Notes: a model not told the origin generated them from the letters alone. A stretch of DNA of 64,000 nucleotides from Pseudozobellia sp. WGM2 (GCF_017810075.1 NZ_JADNYK010000002.1:62001-126000); one strand, 5' to 3'; shown: positions 36,168-45,793, counted from the stretch's first letter. Numbers and translations are program-made.

Positions 36168-36719
36168 TCAAGCTTTCGGGTTTTTGTTTCTGATACGTTT
36201 ATACAGCTTAATGCCAAGCATGAGCAGAATACCCAATACAATAATACCCACGACTCCGAAAATCCAATTAAAAGCACTTTTCAAGATAACTAAGAAAACA
36301 ATAGCAAATAGAATTATGGTGGCTCCCTCGTTCCAAATACGCATATAATTTGAGGTGTATTTTACCTCATTGCGCTGTAGTTGATTGAATATCTGATGGT
36401 TTTTAAGATGGTAGGCTATCAAAAGCGCTACAAAACCGAGCTTGACATGCATCCATGGTTGTTGCAGAAAATGCGGGGCCAAAATTAATAACCATACTGC
36501 AAACAGCACAGCAAGCACGGCAGAGGGCCATGTGATGATGTACCACAAACGTTTGGTCATCAGTTGTAGTTGATTGGTAAGGATTTCCTTTTCGGGAGAT
36601 GGCTTTTGAGAAGCCTCAATGTGGTAAATAAATAAACGGGGAATATAAAAAAGGCCGGCAAACCAAGTAATCACGAAAATGAGATGAAGAGCCTTGATAT
36701 AATTGTAGTATTCTGACAC
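36168..36719 (-). CDS. hemJ: HemJ/CopD-like protoporphyrinogen oxidase
   Basis: This 183-residue, four-to-five-helix membrane protein matches HemJ (UPF0093). It has the N-terminal YIKALHLIFVITWFAGLFYIPRL heme-ligand histidine region, MTKRLWYIITWPSA and MHVKLGFVALLIAYH. RIWNEGATIILFAIVFLV, with the conserved RxxNE-type motif, completes the set. HemJ oxidises protoporphyrinogen IX in many bacteria that lack HemG/HemY. Heme genes hemH and hemA-B follow within 25 kb. The start is GTG, supported by a TAACTTTG box 18 bases upstream. Confidence 0.9.
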   Translation of the reverse strand: MSEYYNYIKALHLIFVITWFAGLFYIPRLFIYHIEASQKPSPEKEILTNQLQLMTKRLWYIITWPSAVLAVLFAVWLLILAPHFLQQPWMHVKLGFVALLIAYHLKNHQIFNQLQRNEVKYTSNYMRIWNEGATIILFAIVFLVILKSAFNWIFGVVGIIVLGILLMLGIKLYKRIRNKNPKA

Positions 36720-36736
36720 CCGTTTTTATTTAAGTT

Positions 36737-36744
36737 CAAAGTTA
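36737..36744 (-). promoter_or_regulatory. -7 box TAACTTTG for hemJ
   Basis: The plus strand reads CAAAGTTA, an exact minus-strand TAnnTTTG box. It predicts a 14-base leader to the GTG start at 36719. Confidence 0.65.
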
Positions 36745-36878
36745 GTCAAAAGGTCAAACTAGAAAAATAAGCTGTTCAGCAAATCTATACCTACCCAATC
36801 GAGTTAAAAAAATTATGTTGAGCATTTTTTCGTAACAAAATGCTCCCCTATCTTACTTATCAACAAATAAAAGTTGTT

Positions 36879-37685
36879 ATGGTCAGTAATACCTTCACAG
36901 AGAAACTTAGTGTAGAAGACGAATTAGTGCTTCAAAACGCAAAAATAAAAATGGAAGAAATCGGTTGGGCTATGCAGGGCCTTAACCAGGTAGGTAATAT
37001 TATCGATAAGCGAATAGATTTACTACCTCAGAAACAGCAAAAGTGGCTGCAACAAATTTCTTATAACGTTTTACACACCGTGGTAAAGTCCAATCTAATA
37101 TCAATGAAAAATAAGCAGCCTAAAGTACCTTCGAACTTGCTTTATAAAGCGATGGTCACCTCTTCGGGCGCTATTGGAGGTGCCTTTGGGGCCACCGCTT
37201 TCGCAGTAGATTTGGGGCTTACCACCAAATTAATGATGCGCTCAATTATGGACATCGGTCGAAGCGAAGGGGAAGATTTAAACGAATTAGATACTCAATT
37301 GGCCTGTTTGCAGGTATTTGCTCTTGGCGGTAAAACCAAACATGACGATAGCTTAGATACTGGGTATTTTGCCACAAGAATAGCTCTTAATGCTGCTGTC
37401 AAAGGGTCGTCGAGCAAGCTAATCGAGGGGCTTCTAGTGACCTCTGCTAACCCCCTTTTAAGATTGGTTTCCATCGTAGCTTCACGGTTCAGCGTTCAAG
37501 TATCGGAAAAATTTGTTGCCCAAGCTATTCCGGTGGTGGGTGCCGTTGGTGGGGCATCTATCAATCTTGCCTTTATTCAGCATTTTCAGAATATGGCCCA
37601 AGCCCATTTTAGTATCAGAAGATTGGAACGCAAATATGGAGAAGCATTGGTCAGGGACAGTTATGAAGGTTTATCCGTGCGTTAG
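36879..37685 (+). CDS. EcsC family protein
   Basis: This is an EcsC-family protein of about 268 residues. It is helical, with the characteristic Gly/Ala-rich stretch AMVTSSGAIGGAFGATAFAVDLGLTTKLMM, the LQVFALGG motif and PVVGAVGGASINLAFI near the end. The ATG at 36879 gives MVSNTFTEKLSVEDE, which matches the usual family opening. A longer in-frame ATG at 36840 is possible. EcsC proteins are associated with ABC-transporter and membrane-stress contexts, but their activity is unknown. No ABC genes are adjacent. Confidence 0.87.
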   Translation: MVSNTFTEKLSVEDELVLQNAKIKMEEIGWAMQGLNQVGNIIDKRIDLLPQKQQKWLQQISYNVLHTVVKSNLISMKNKQPKVPSNLLYKAMVTSSGAIGGAFGATAFAVDLGLTTKLMMRSIMDIGRSEGEDLNELDTQLACLQVFALGGKTKHDDSLDTGYFATRIALNAAVKGSSSKLIEGLLVTSANPLLRLVSIVASRFSVQVSEKFVAQAIPVVGAVGGASINLAFIQHFQNMAQAHFSIRRLERKYGEALVRDSYEGLSVR

Positions 37686-37732
37686 ATTGACTTTAATAAA
37701 TAATTAGGCCTCAAAGATCGATTGATTCTTTC

Positions 37733-37740
37733 TATTTTTA
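37733..37740 (+). promoter_or_regulatory. -7-like box TATTTTTA before the AraC gene
   Basis: One mismatch from TAnnTTTG. It ends four bases before the ATG at 37745, the same geometry as the plsC box, and so also predicts a leaderless transcript. Confidence 0.4.
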
Positions 37741-37744
37741 ATTC

Positions 37745-38758
37745 ATGGAAGGAAATGCCGTGATACTGGTAATAAGTTCTTTGGGTATCGCCCAAGCATT
37801 ATTTCTTTGCTTTTATCTTTTCACTCTTAGAAAAGGAAACCGAAGGGCCAATATTTTCTTGGCTCTTTTACTTCTAGGCTTGACTATTCGTATCGGAAAA
37901 TCGATTCTCAATGTATATTTAGATTTATCGCCTTGGCAACGTAATCTTGGTATCTCAGGGGTGTTGCTCGCCGGGCCTTGCCTATGGTTTTATGGGAAAG
38001 CACTATTGCAAAAACCAAAAACATTCAATACTATTACCTACATTCACCTTCTCCCTTTTCTTCTCTTTGCCACCTTGTGTGCTTTTGTTCCCAATGACGG
38101 TAGTAATTGGGCGTATTTTATTTACTTGGGTGTATTTTTTCATTTGAGTATCTACATCTTCCTTTCAATACAGGTGCTCTCAAAAACTAGAGATCAAATT
38201 CACCACCGCATCTCAAAATGGTACCGAAATCTAATTTTTGGCACAAGTCTCATCTGGTTATTCTATATCGGGAATATCACGGGTATAATTCCCCTTTACA
38301 TCGGCGGAGCAATTTTCTTTTCTTTTTTAGTATATACTTTTTCATTTCTTCTATTACAACGACACGATTTTAGCCTCGAAAAATATAGTACCTCTAATAT
38401 TGACGTAGCCACATCTAAAAAACTGTTTATTACCTTAAAACAATTATTCAAAGTAGAAGAACTATATCTCGATTCTACCATTTCTTTATCAAAAGTGGCC
38501 AAAAGAATTGAATGTTCTCCTCGTGATGTTTCTAGAGCTATAAATGAAAACCAAGGGAAAAACTTCTCAGAATTTGTTAATGCCTACCGAATTCAAAAGG
38601 CAAAGGCCCTGTTAGCAGATACCGCTTATCTTAAAGAGAAAATAGCTACGATTGCCTATGATTGTGGTTTCGGTAATGTTACCTCGTTCAATCTCGCTTT
38701 TAAGGCAGAAACCCAGCTAACCCCTTCACAATATAGAAATCAATTCAAACCTGTTTAG
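37745..38758 (+). CDS. Membrane-linked AraC family transcriptional regulator
   Basis: This 337-residue protein has about seven hydrophobic helices in its first 215 residues (LGIAQALFLCFYLF through ILFFSFLVYTFSFLLL-type segments). A cytoplasmic AraC-type double HTH follows at about 230-337: ISLSKVAKRIECSPRDVSRAINENQGKNF and KIATIAYDCGFGNVTSFNLAFKAETQLTPSQYR. Such 7TM-AraC proteins are common regulators in Bacteroidota and probably sense membrane-soluble or periplasmic signals. The putative target is unknown; the following sugar dehydrogenase/hydrolase genes are candidates. Confidence 0.9.
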   Translation: MEGNAVILVISSLGIAQALFLCFYLFTLRKGNRRANIFLALLLLGLTIRIGKSILNVYLDLSPWQRNLGISGVLLAGPCLWFYGKALLQKPKTFNTITYIHLLPFLLFATLCAFVPNDGSNWAYFIYLGVFFHLSIYIFLSIQVLSKTRDQIHHRISKWYRNLIFGTSLIWLFYIGNITGIIPLYIGGAIFFSFLVYTFSFLLLQRHDFSLEKYSTSNIDVATSKKLFITLKQLFKVEELYLDSTISLSKVAKRIECSPRDVSRAINENQGKNFSEFVNAYRIQKAKALLADTAYLKEKIATIAYDCGFGNVTSFNLAFKAETQLTPSQYRNQFKPV

Positions 38759-38844
38759 AAAACTTTCGTTTTAAGAAACGTGATTTTTAAAGGATTTTGA
38801 GTTATTTCTTGGGAATTTGTCCTCAGAAATAAAAAAACCCTTTC

Positions 38845-40068
38845 ATGAAAATCTTAATCTTCTTGGTAATTGCGTCTATCGTCGGATGCACTCCCACAAA
38901 ACCGAAAAGTGAAGAAAACCGCGCTTCCATAACTCTTCCTCAAAAAGAAACCATAATAGATAGCTTGGCCCGCCCTTGGAGTATGGCCTTTATTTCTGAA
39001 AACGAAGTATTGCTTTCTGAAAAGGATGGTGACCTTTTACGAATAAACCTCAGCACCAAAACGAAGCACATTATCAAAGGTTTTCCTAACGATAGGTTAG
39101 ATAGTCTTCTGTACCGTAAGTCCGATTATAGATTGGGCACATTCCCGAGCCGTATAACCGACAATAAAAAATACACTTTCAACGCAGGTATTTTTGAAAT
39201 ACTTCTAGATCCCAAATTTGAAAAAAACCATCATGTATATATTTCTTATGTCAGCAAAGCCCCACAAGGTTCGACGACCAAAGTTATACGTGCCGAACTT
39301 CAAAACGATTCGCTACAAAATATCAAGCCGTTACTATTAGCTCTACCCTATTCACATGGTCTTTATCATTACGGGGGCGGAATGACTTTCGGTAGCGATG
39401 GTAAACTATACATCACTGTTGGAGAAAGACTCTTTAACGAAGATAATCAACCCGAAACGCCTATTGCCCAAGATAAGACGGACAAACGAGGAAAAATTTA
39501 TCGTATAAATTCAGATGGTACGATACCTGATGATAACCCTGACTTTGGTCCTGAAGCTGTCGAAGGACTTTATGCAATCGGCATACGCGCCGCACAAGGC
39601 ATAAAAATGGAACCCAAAACAGGTAAGATTTGGTTTAGCGAACATGGCACTCACCAAGGTGACGAAATCAATATCTTACGCCCCGGAGCCAACTATGGTT
39701 GGCCCATAATAACAACGGGTAAATACAGGGGAGTTAATTTTTTTCCTAAAAAAAACCTAGATGATAATTATACTGATCCGGCCTGGTCTTGGCCTCAAAC
39801 CGTTGCCCCTACCGGACTTACATTTTACACGGGCAACGAGTTTCCCGATTGGAAAGGCAATCTTATAGTACCAGGACTTTCGCGTGGAAGTCTCTGGAGA
39901 ATTCGCTTAGATGGAGAGACCGTAAAAAGCATGGAAGAGCTTTTCATCGACGAACGTCACCGCTCCCGCAAAGCGATAATGAGTCCTGAGGGTAAACTAT
40001 ATCTATTAACCGAAAATCTTGAACACCCAAAAAACGGCAAAATCATTAGGATAAAACCACAATTATAA
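38845..40068 (+). CDS. PQQ-dependent sugar dehydrogenase-like lipoprotein
   Basis: This 407-residue lipoprotein (lipobox IASIVGC, Cys15) has the glucose/sorbosone dehydrogenase six-bladed propeller fold. Typical pieces are LARPWSMAFISENEVLLSEKDGDLLRI, YHYGGGMTFGSDGKLYITVGER, GKIWFSEHGTHQGDEIN and GLSRGSLWRIRL. PQQ-binding residues would lie in the GxGxH-like and R/K segments, but cofactor use cannot be confirmed. It may oxidise aldoses on the periplasmic face. A small lipid-exported protein follows 20 bases downstream. Confidence 0.88.
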   Translation: MKILIFLVIASIVGCTPTKPKSEENRASITLPQKETIIDSLARPWSMAFISENEVLLSEKDGDLLRINLSTKTKHIIKGFPNDRLDSLLYRKSDYRLGTFPSRITDNKKYTFNAGIFEILLDPKFEKNHHVYISYVSKAPQGSTTKVIRAELQNDSLQNIKPLLLALPYSHGLYHYGGGMTFGSDGKLYITVGERLFNEDNQPETPIAQDKTDKRGKIYRINSDGTIPDDNPDFGPEAVEGLYAIGIRAAQGIKMEPKTGKIWFSEHGTHQGDEINILRPGANYGWPIITTGKYRGVNFFPKKNLDDNYTDPAWSWPQTVAPTGLTFYTGNEFPDWKGNLIVPGLSRGSLWRIRLDGETVKSMEELFIDERHRSRKAIMSPEGKLYLLTENLEHPKNGKIIRIKPQL

Positions 40069-40088
40069 ATTAGTAAATATCAAGTCTT

Positions 40089-40514
40089 ATGAAAATCATC
40101 TATCTTACTTTAGTATCATTATTCTTAGTTGGTGCCTGTCATGCACAAAATGAGGAAGATGATATTCGAAAAAATCTTCAAATGTATATCGATGGCACCA
40201 CATATAGTGAACCAAATAAAATTATTGCTCCGTTCTATGAAGACGCCCGTATGTTTCTGTCAAAAAAGGGGCAGCCTATATATATGCTTTCAGCAAAAGA
40301 ATACGCCCAGCTATTCGAGAAAAGAGAAAAAGGAAAGTTCAATGGGCGTAAAGGTTCGATATTGTCAATTGATATTGCCAATGATATAGCTACGGCCAAG
40401 GTAGAAATCTTGATTAAAGATCAAAACCTACGATTCATAGACCTGTTTCTTTTAAAAAAGCTAGAAGGCAATTGGAAAATAATCAGCAAGGCAGCTACCC
40501 TAATGCCTAATTAA
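40089..40514 (+). CDS. NTF2-like / lumazine-binding-like secreted protein
   Basis: This 141-residue protein has a lipoprotein-like signal (LFLVGAC at Cys17) and a small alpha+beta domain. The blocks IRKNLQMYIDGTTYSEPNKI, FYEDARMFLSKKGQPI, DIANDIATAKVEIL and FLLKKLEGNWKIISK are typical of NTF2-like DUF4440/lumazine-binding-like proteins. It is probably exported with the upstream dehydrogenase, given the 20-base gap. The role, perhaps ligand binding, is unproven. Confidence 0.8.
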   Translation: MKIIYLTLVSLFLVGACHAQNEEDDIRKNLQMYIDGTTYSEPNKIIAPFYEDARMFLSKKGQPIYMLSAKEYAQLFEKREKGKFNGRKGSILSIDIANDIATAKVEILIKDQNLRFIDLFLLKKLEGNWKIISKAATLMPN

Positions 40515-40567
40515 TAAGGTCAAAGGAGGTTGGTCAAAAGTTACGGCGGTCATTAGTTTTTATTATG

Positions 40568-40575
40568 TACATTTA
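40568..40575 (+). promoter_or_regulatory. -7-like box TACATTTA before the hydrolase gene
   Basis: One mismatch from TAnnTTTG, with a predicted leader of about 19 bases to the ATG at 40599. Tentative. Confidence 0.35.
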
Positions 40576-40598
40576 AAATCAACTCAATTCTACCGCTT

Positions 40599-41909
40599 AT
40601 GAAAATCAAAGTTCCAATAAACCCCGGTCGGGTTAGTTCATTTTTAGTTTTCTTATCTTTTCTAACTACACTTCACGTAAGTAGTCAAGAATTTCTTTAT
40701 GGAGACCCATTACCCGACGCCCCTGTTCTATCCGCTCGAGGTGAATTTAAGGTTGGCGTACGAACGTTGCAACTTGTGAACCCGAACCAAATAGACATAC
40801 TTAATTCAAAAGATGGTAAAGAAGTAAGATATGACCGACCGTTGAGCGTAGAAGTCTGGTATCCGGCGGATGATTCATCAAGTACTACAGCCGATATTAC
40901 TTATGAAGAGGTTATGGGTACCCGTGGTGATTCTTTGCGCCCTATCATTCCTTTTCAGTTTAAAGGAAGGGCTTTTAGGGATGCAGAACCCACCAAAACT
41001 TCTCAACCTTATCCATTAATTGTCGTTTCGCATGGTTATGTCGGGTCTAGATACTTAATGACCTATTTGACCGAAAATTTAGCCTCGAAAGGCTACATAG
41101 TGGTCGCTATCGACCACACCGACTCTACTTTCAGAGATGCAAATGCTTTTTACAGTACACTACTGAACAGAGCTAAAGACATCAAATTCGTAATCAATGA
41201 AATGGCAGCTTTGAAGAAGAAAAAGCCAAATGAAGCTTGGGCCAAAAACATAGACAGCAATACTATTGGCATTGTAGGATATTCTATGGGCGGTTACGGT
41301 GTACTCAACGTGGCCGGAGCTGGGTATAGTGACGGACTTACCGCATTTTTTGCCCAAATGACAGGAGGTAGTAAAGCTATAACTGATTTGGTTGCCAGCA
41401 ACCCAGAATACAAGAGTCAAAAAGATGAAAGAATCAAGGCCGTAGTGGCTTTTGCACCTTGGGGCATGGAGCGTGGGGTTTGGGATTTAGATGGGTTAAA
41501 AGGGTTACAAACACCCACATTCTTTGTAGCAGGGGACCAAGATGACATTTCGGGTTATGAAAAAGGAATAAAGGCAATATATGAAGGAAGTGTAAATACA
41601 GACCGTTATCTGCTGACCTATAAAAATGCCAGGCATAATGTAGCGCCCAATCCACCACCCGCCGAAGCGCTGCAGCCCGGTCTAAGTCTTGATGAATATT
41701 ATCGGTATGCAGAACCTTCTTGGGATCAACGTAAAATCAATAATATCAACCAACATTTTGTAACCGCATTTTTGGGTACCTATTTAAAAGGAAAGGATTA
41801 TACTGAATATTTGAATATTTCGAAAAACTCCAATGAAAAAGACTGGCCGGGCTTTAAGCCGAGGTCATCTACGGGAATGGAATTAATATATGCCGAGAAA
41901 GCAAATTAA
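40599..41909 (+). CDS. Secreted alpha/beta hydrolase (PAF acetylhydrolase/dienelactone hydrolase-like)
   Basis: This 436-residue exported alpha/beta hydrolase has a signal peptide ending LHVSSQ. The nucleophile Ser229 is in GIVGYSMGGYGVLN. The acidic segment AGDQDDISGYE and the catalytic-type histidine in NARHNVAP complete a triad. VVSHGYVGSRYLMTYLTENLA supplies the oxyanion-hole strand. The substrate could be a lipid, ester or peptide-like ester. It converges on the MATE exporter gene, which ends one base away. Confidence 0.85.
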   Translation: MKIKVPINPGRVSSFLVFLSFLTTLHVSSQEFLYGDPLPDAPVLSARGEFKVGVRTLQLVNPNQIDILNSKDGKEVRYDRPLSVEVWYPADDSSSTTADITYEEVMGTRGDSLRPIIPFQFKGRAFRDAEPTKTSQPYPLIVVSHGYVGSRYLMTYLTENLASKGYIVVAIDHTDSTFRDANAFYSTLLNRAKDIKFVINEMAALKKKKPNEAWAKNIDSNTIGIVGYSMGGYGVLNVAGAGYSDGLTAFFAQMTGGSKAITDLVASNPEYKSQKDERIKAVVAFAPWGMERGVWDLDGLKGLQTPTFFVAGDQDDISGYEKGIKAIYEGSVNTDRYLLTYKNARHNVAPNPPPAEALQPGLSLDEYYRYAEPSWDQRKINNINQHFVTAFLGTYLKGKDYTEYLNISKNSNEKDWPGFKPRSSTGMELIYAEKAN

Positions 41910-43295
41910 TTAAGATTTAGGCACGAGGGTTCTTCTCACTTCCCTCCATAAGTAAATACCGGTAACAATGGTGGCAAGAGCATCGGCAATCGGGAAAGAA
42001 AGCCAAACCCCAAGTTCATCGAAATAGTTGGGCAAAATCAATATCAAAGGAATAAAAAAGAAGCCTTGTCGTGTTAGGGTTAGAAGAAACGCAGGTACTG
42101 CCTTTCCGATGGCCTGAAAATAAGCAGACCCTATTAATTGTAAAGCTATAATTGGTACGGCGGCGAAAACCAACCGCATGGCCGTTGGAATATTTTCGAG
42201 CACGAAAGTATTCATGGCCAGATCGGCTGCAGACTGGTCTGCCCTGTCACTTAAAAAAAGAGACGCTATCTCTTGTGGAAAAACCATTAGTAGAATAAAT
42301 ACAATGGCAGCCAACAGTGAAGCATATTTTATTGCCGTATTAATCGATTTTCGTACTCTTTGGTATTTTTTAGCGCCATAATTAAACCCTGCAATAGGTA
42401 AAAAACCCTGGGTCACCCCAAACACGGGAAATAGTGCGAACATCTGCATACGACCGATAATACCGTACACTGCGACCAACGACTCTCCTCCAAAGCCAAA
42501 AAGAATATTGTTCATTAAGAGATAAACCACACTAGTTGTGGCCTGTCGGGCCAAGGTCACAAAACCTAAAGACCCAATTTCTTTAATAATCGGTAGGTCA
42601 AGCCTTAAACTTTGAGCGGTGAACTTAAGTTCTGATTTTTTAGAGAAAAAGAAGTAAGCGATATACGCAAAGCACAATATATATCCGCCCGTGGTTGCCC
42701 AAGCTGCCCCATGCATTCCCCAATCGAAAATGTATATAAATACATAGTCTAAAATTAGATTGCCCACCGAAGGAATGATCATGGCGATCATGGCGAATTT
42801 AGGTTTGCCCTCCGCACGAATCACGGTGTTTCCCATCATGCTAAAAGCTAAAAACGGAATGCCATATAGTACGATAGTATAATATATCTTGGCCAGGTCA
42901 AAAATCGACCCCTTACCACCAAAAGCAGGAATCAAATTATCGGTAAAATAGAGTCCGAGTGCCGCCATCGTGATCGTAATCAAAAAGGTCAGCGTAATTT
43001 GATTACCAAACGTTTTGACGGCCTTTGCATGATTGTTCGAACCTAAGGCCCTTGAAATAATACTAGACCCACCAATACCGATGGCCATGCCCAAGGCCCC
43101 AATAAAAAAAGAAACGGGCAGAACTACGTTGATGGCAGCAATGGCAATGGCACCGATCCAATTACCTACAAAAATAGAATCGACCAAAATATTGAGCGAC
43201 ATCACCAAAATACCGATAGAGGCAGGTACGGCCTGCTTAACCAGAAGTTTACCTATAGGTTCAGACCCGAGTTGTTCTGCAGAAACTTTTGCCAT
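41910..43295 (-). CDS. MATE family efflux transporter
   Basis: This 461-residue MATE transporter has twelve predicted membrane segments in two related halves (about 15-225 and 240-455). Typical motifs are LVMSLNILVDSIFVGN and GALGMAIGIGGSSIISRALG near the N terminus and FPVFGVTQGFLPIAGFNYGA in the middle. It exports cationic compounds by Na+ or H+ antiport. It lies 78 bases after ferrochelatase on the same strand, but a functional link is uncertain. Substrate is unknown. Confidence 0.93.
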   Translation of the reverse strand: MAKVSAEQLGSEPIGKLLVKQAVPASIGILVMSLNILVDSIFVGNWIGAIAIAAINVVLPVSFFIGALGMAIGIGGSSIISRALGSNNHAKAVKTFGNQITLTFLITITMAALGLYFTDNLIPAFGGKGSIFDLAKIYYTIVLYGIPFLAFSMMGNTVIRAEGKPKFAMIAMIIPSVGNLILDYVFIYIFDWGMHGAAWATTGGYILCFAYIAYFFFSKKSELKFTAQSLRLDLPIIKEIGSLGFVTLARQATTSVVYLLMNNILFGFGGESLVAVYGIIGRMQMFALFPVFGVTQGFLPIAGFNYGAKKYQRVRKSINTAIKYASLLAAIVFILLMVFPQEIASLFLSDRADQSAADLAMNTFVLENIPTAMRLVFAAVPIIALQLIGSAYFQAIGKAVPAFLLTLTRQGFFFIPLILILPNYFDELGVWLSFPIADALATIVTGIYLWREVRRTLVPKS

Positions 43296-43373
43296 CTATA
43301 TCTTGAATCGTACTTAATGCTTGGTTTTCATAAAAAGACTATGACTTTATTTTACTTTACAAAAAAGTTTACA

Positions 43374-44405
43374 CTAGCTGGGCAACGCACCGGTTTCTTG
43401 CCAATTATTGACCCATTTACCCATAAGTTCTACCCATGCGTCGTTATCGTTCAAACATGGAATATGCTTATAATCGGTACCACCAGCTTCTAGAAACTGT
43501 TCTTTTCCTTCCATAGCTATCTCCTCCAAAGTCTCTAAGCAATCGGAGACAAAAGCGGGAGTTATGACCGCCAATCGTTTTTTTCCTTCCTTCGGAAAAC
43601 GCTCGAACTCATAATCGGTATAGGGCTTTAACCATGGATCGCCTGCCAATCTTGATTGAAATGAAGAACTCACCTTTTCTTCAGATAGGCCAAGTTCAGC
43701 CTTGACCAATTCTGTGGTGTCATAAACTTGGTGTCGATAGCATGTGTTATGTGCCACGGAGTTCGTACTACAACAACTACCATCGATTTTACAGTGAAAA
43801 TTGGTCGGGTCAGACTTGCGCACGTGCCGCTCGGGAATACCGTGATAAGAAAACAGAATATGATCGTATTCAAAGTCTTTGAGTTCTTCGGCAATCAGTT
43901 GCGATAGCACTTTGATGTAATCTGGATTTTTATAAAATGCCTGTAAGGTGGTCAGTTTAATATGAGGGAAAAACTGTTTTTGTTCTTCCATCGCTTTGAC
44001 CACTACCGTTTCAAAAGATGACATAGCGTAATGCGGGTACAAAGGTACCAATAGCACATCATCTACACCTTTATCATGTAACTCTTGAAGCGCTTTTTTT
44101 ATAGTCATAGAGCCATAGCGCATACCCAATGCAACTGGCATCTCGGTTTGGGTTTTCAGTTTTTCTGTAAATCGTTCAGATATAACGATTAGTGGAGAAC
44201 CTTCATCCCACCAAATTTTAGCATATGCTTCGGCCGATTTCTTTGGTCTGGACTGCAAAATAATGCCTCTGACCAATATATTTCGCCAAACCTTGTTTAC
44301 ATCGATCACACGCTCATCCATCAAGAATTCGTCGAGATACGGCTTAACATCTTTTGGCGTTGGGCTATCAGGGGAACCCAAATTAACGAGTAAAACTCCT
44401 TTCAT
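43374..44405 (-). CDS. hemH: Ferrochelatase
   Basis: This 343-residue ferrochelatase inserts Fe2+ into protoporphyrin IX. It has the catalytic histidine in FSYHGIPERHVRKSD (His188) and the conserved LVPLYPHYAMSS and FVSDCLETLEEI motifs. Between His188 and residue 225 there are four cysteines, Cys205, Cys211, Cys212 and Cys222. Such a cluster can hold a [2Fe-2S] centre in some microbial ferrochelatases. It stands apart from the main hem run but clusters with hemJ and hemA-B. No promoter box was identified. Confidence 0.95.
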   Translation of the reverse strand: MKGVLLVNLGSPDSPTPKDVKPYLDEFLMDERVIDVNKVWRNILVRGIILQSRPKKSAEAYAKIWWDEGSPLIVISERFTEKLKTQTEMPVALGMRYGSMTIKKALQELHDKGVDDVLLVPLYPHYAMSSFETVVVKAMEEQKQFFPHIKLTTLQAFYKNPDYIKVLSQLIAEELKDFEYDHILFSYHGIPERHVRKSDPTNFHCKIDGSCCSTNSVAHNTCYRHQVYDTTELVKAELGLSEEKVSSSFQSRLAGDPWLKPYTDYEFERFPKEGKKRLAVITPAFVSDCLETLEEIAMEGKEQFLEAGGTDYKHIPCLNDNDAWVELMGKWVNNWQETGALPS

Positions 44406-44625
44406 CTTTTGAATTATACTGCACTTCCTTTTACATCAAACCCTTTCTATACGAACAAACGAAGAAAATGCTGTTTCCAACTGCAAAAATAATGGTTGAT
44501 TGTCAATCATATTGACAGAATAAGGAAATACTTTTTGATGATACCATAGTTAACATCAATTTTAAGATAAATGTGGTACACAAACGCAAGATTTTTAGTA
44601 TTCTTTAGGCACAAAAGAAAACAAT

Positions 44626-45696
44626 ATGTTGAATGAATATATCGATATAAACAGCAACTCATTCTTGTATTTGTTAAGTACCCTTGCTGTACTTTTTATC
44701 GCATATTTTGTGCTCCTGCGAGTAATTAAACGATTAGGCAAGAATCCTAAATACCTGATTCCCTTAGAAACAGTAAAAACGGTCAGTGCCCCAATAGCAC
44801 TTATTTTGTTTTCTATTTTTATTCGGTTAGAATCACTTCGCAACCTTCTTGGGCTACAAGATTATATGTACTGGTTTCGAAAATCGAGTACGCTACTGTT
44901 CATTTTTGCTTTCACATGGTTAATCTTAAGTGCCATTAAAGTAATTAAGCATCATGTTGTTGGTAAATACGATTTACAATCAAGCGATAATTTTAAGGCC
45001 CGAAAAGTCACTACGCAATTCAATATTCTAGAGCGCATCATAATTTTTATAGTTATTATTCTTGCAATAGGTATCGCCTTAATGAGCTTTGAGGGTATCA
45101 GGGAAATCGGCGTGAGCATATTTGCCTCGGCAGGGGTTGCAGGTATCATTATCGGTTTTTCCGCCCAAAAATTGATAGGCACCATATTGGCAGGTATTCA
45201 AATTGCCATTGCCCAACCCATCAAAATCGATGATGTCGTGATAGTGGAGGGTGAGTGGGGCCGCATCGAAAAAATAATGCTTACCTACGTTGTGGTTAAG
45301 ATATGGGACAAGAGAAGGTTAATAGTACCCACCACTTATTTTATCGAAAAACCCTTTCAAAACTGGACCAAATCATCTGCCGATATACTCGGAACGGTCT
45401 TTCTCTACACCGATTATAATGTTCCGTTCGATGCTCTGCGTAAAGAGCTGACTCGAATTTTAGAGTCAACAGACCTATGGGATAAAGAGGTGAATGTTTT
45501 ACAGGTAACCGATACAAAAGCCAACTATGTAGAAACTAGGGCGCTTGTTAGTGCCAAAGATTCATCTACTGCCTGGGATCTTAGGGTACATGTGCGAGAA
45601 AAATTAATCACTTTTTTGCAGCAAAATTACCCCCAGAGTTTAGCTCGTACCCGAGTCAGTTTTGAAAGCTCTTTGGCTGTGGAAAAAGAAAAATAA
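44626..45696 (+). CDS. mscS: Small-conductance mechanosensitive channel (MscS family)
   Basis: This 356-residue channel has about four N-terminal helices (20-165). The pore helix and beta-domain motif GIIIGFSAQKLIGTILAGIQIAIAQPIKIDD follow. WGRIEKIMLTYVVVKIWDKRRLIVPTTYFIEKPFQNWT is typical of the MscS core. A C-terminal alpha/beta vestibule follows. It releases solutes on hypo-osmotic shock. It appears monocistronic, with unrelated genes on both sides. Confidence 0.93.
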   Translation: MLNEYIDINSNSFLYLLSTLAVLFIAYFVLLRVIKRLGKNPKYLIPLETVKTVSAPIALILFSIFIRLESLRNLLGLQDYMYWFRKSSTLLFIFAFTWLILSAIKVIKHHVVGKYDLQSSDNFKARKVTTQFNILERIIIFIVIILAIGIALMSFEGIREIGVSIFASAGVAGIIIGFSAQKLIGTILAGIQIAIAQPIKIDDVVIVEGEWGRIEKIMLTYVVVKIWDKRRLIVPTTYFIEKPFQNWTKSSADILGTVFLYTDYNVPFDALRKELTRILESTDLWDKEVNVLQVTDTKANYVETRALVSAKDSSTAWDLRVHVREKLITFLQQNYPQSLARTRVSFESSLAVEKEK

Positions 45697-45785
45697 ATTG
45701 ATAGCGTATTGAAGAAGCGATAATCCATACTAACGGAATTCAGTCTGTTTTAAAAACCATATAAAACTTTCGTTGTGGAATTGCT

Positions 45786-45793
45786 TATTTTTA
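45786..45793 (+). promoter_or_regulatory. -7-like box TATTTTTA before the DUF1460 gene
   Basis: One mismatch from TAnnTTTG, giving a predicted leader of about 12 bases to the ATG at 45810. Tentative but consistent with other boxes. Confidence 0.4.
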
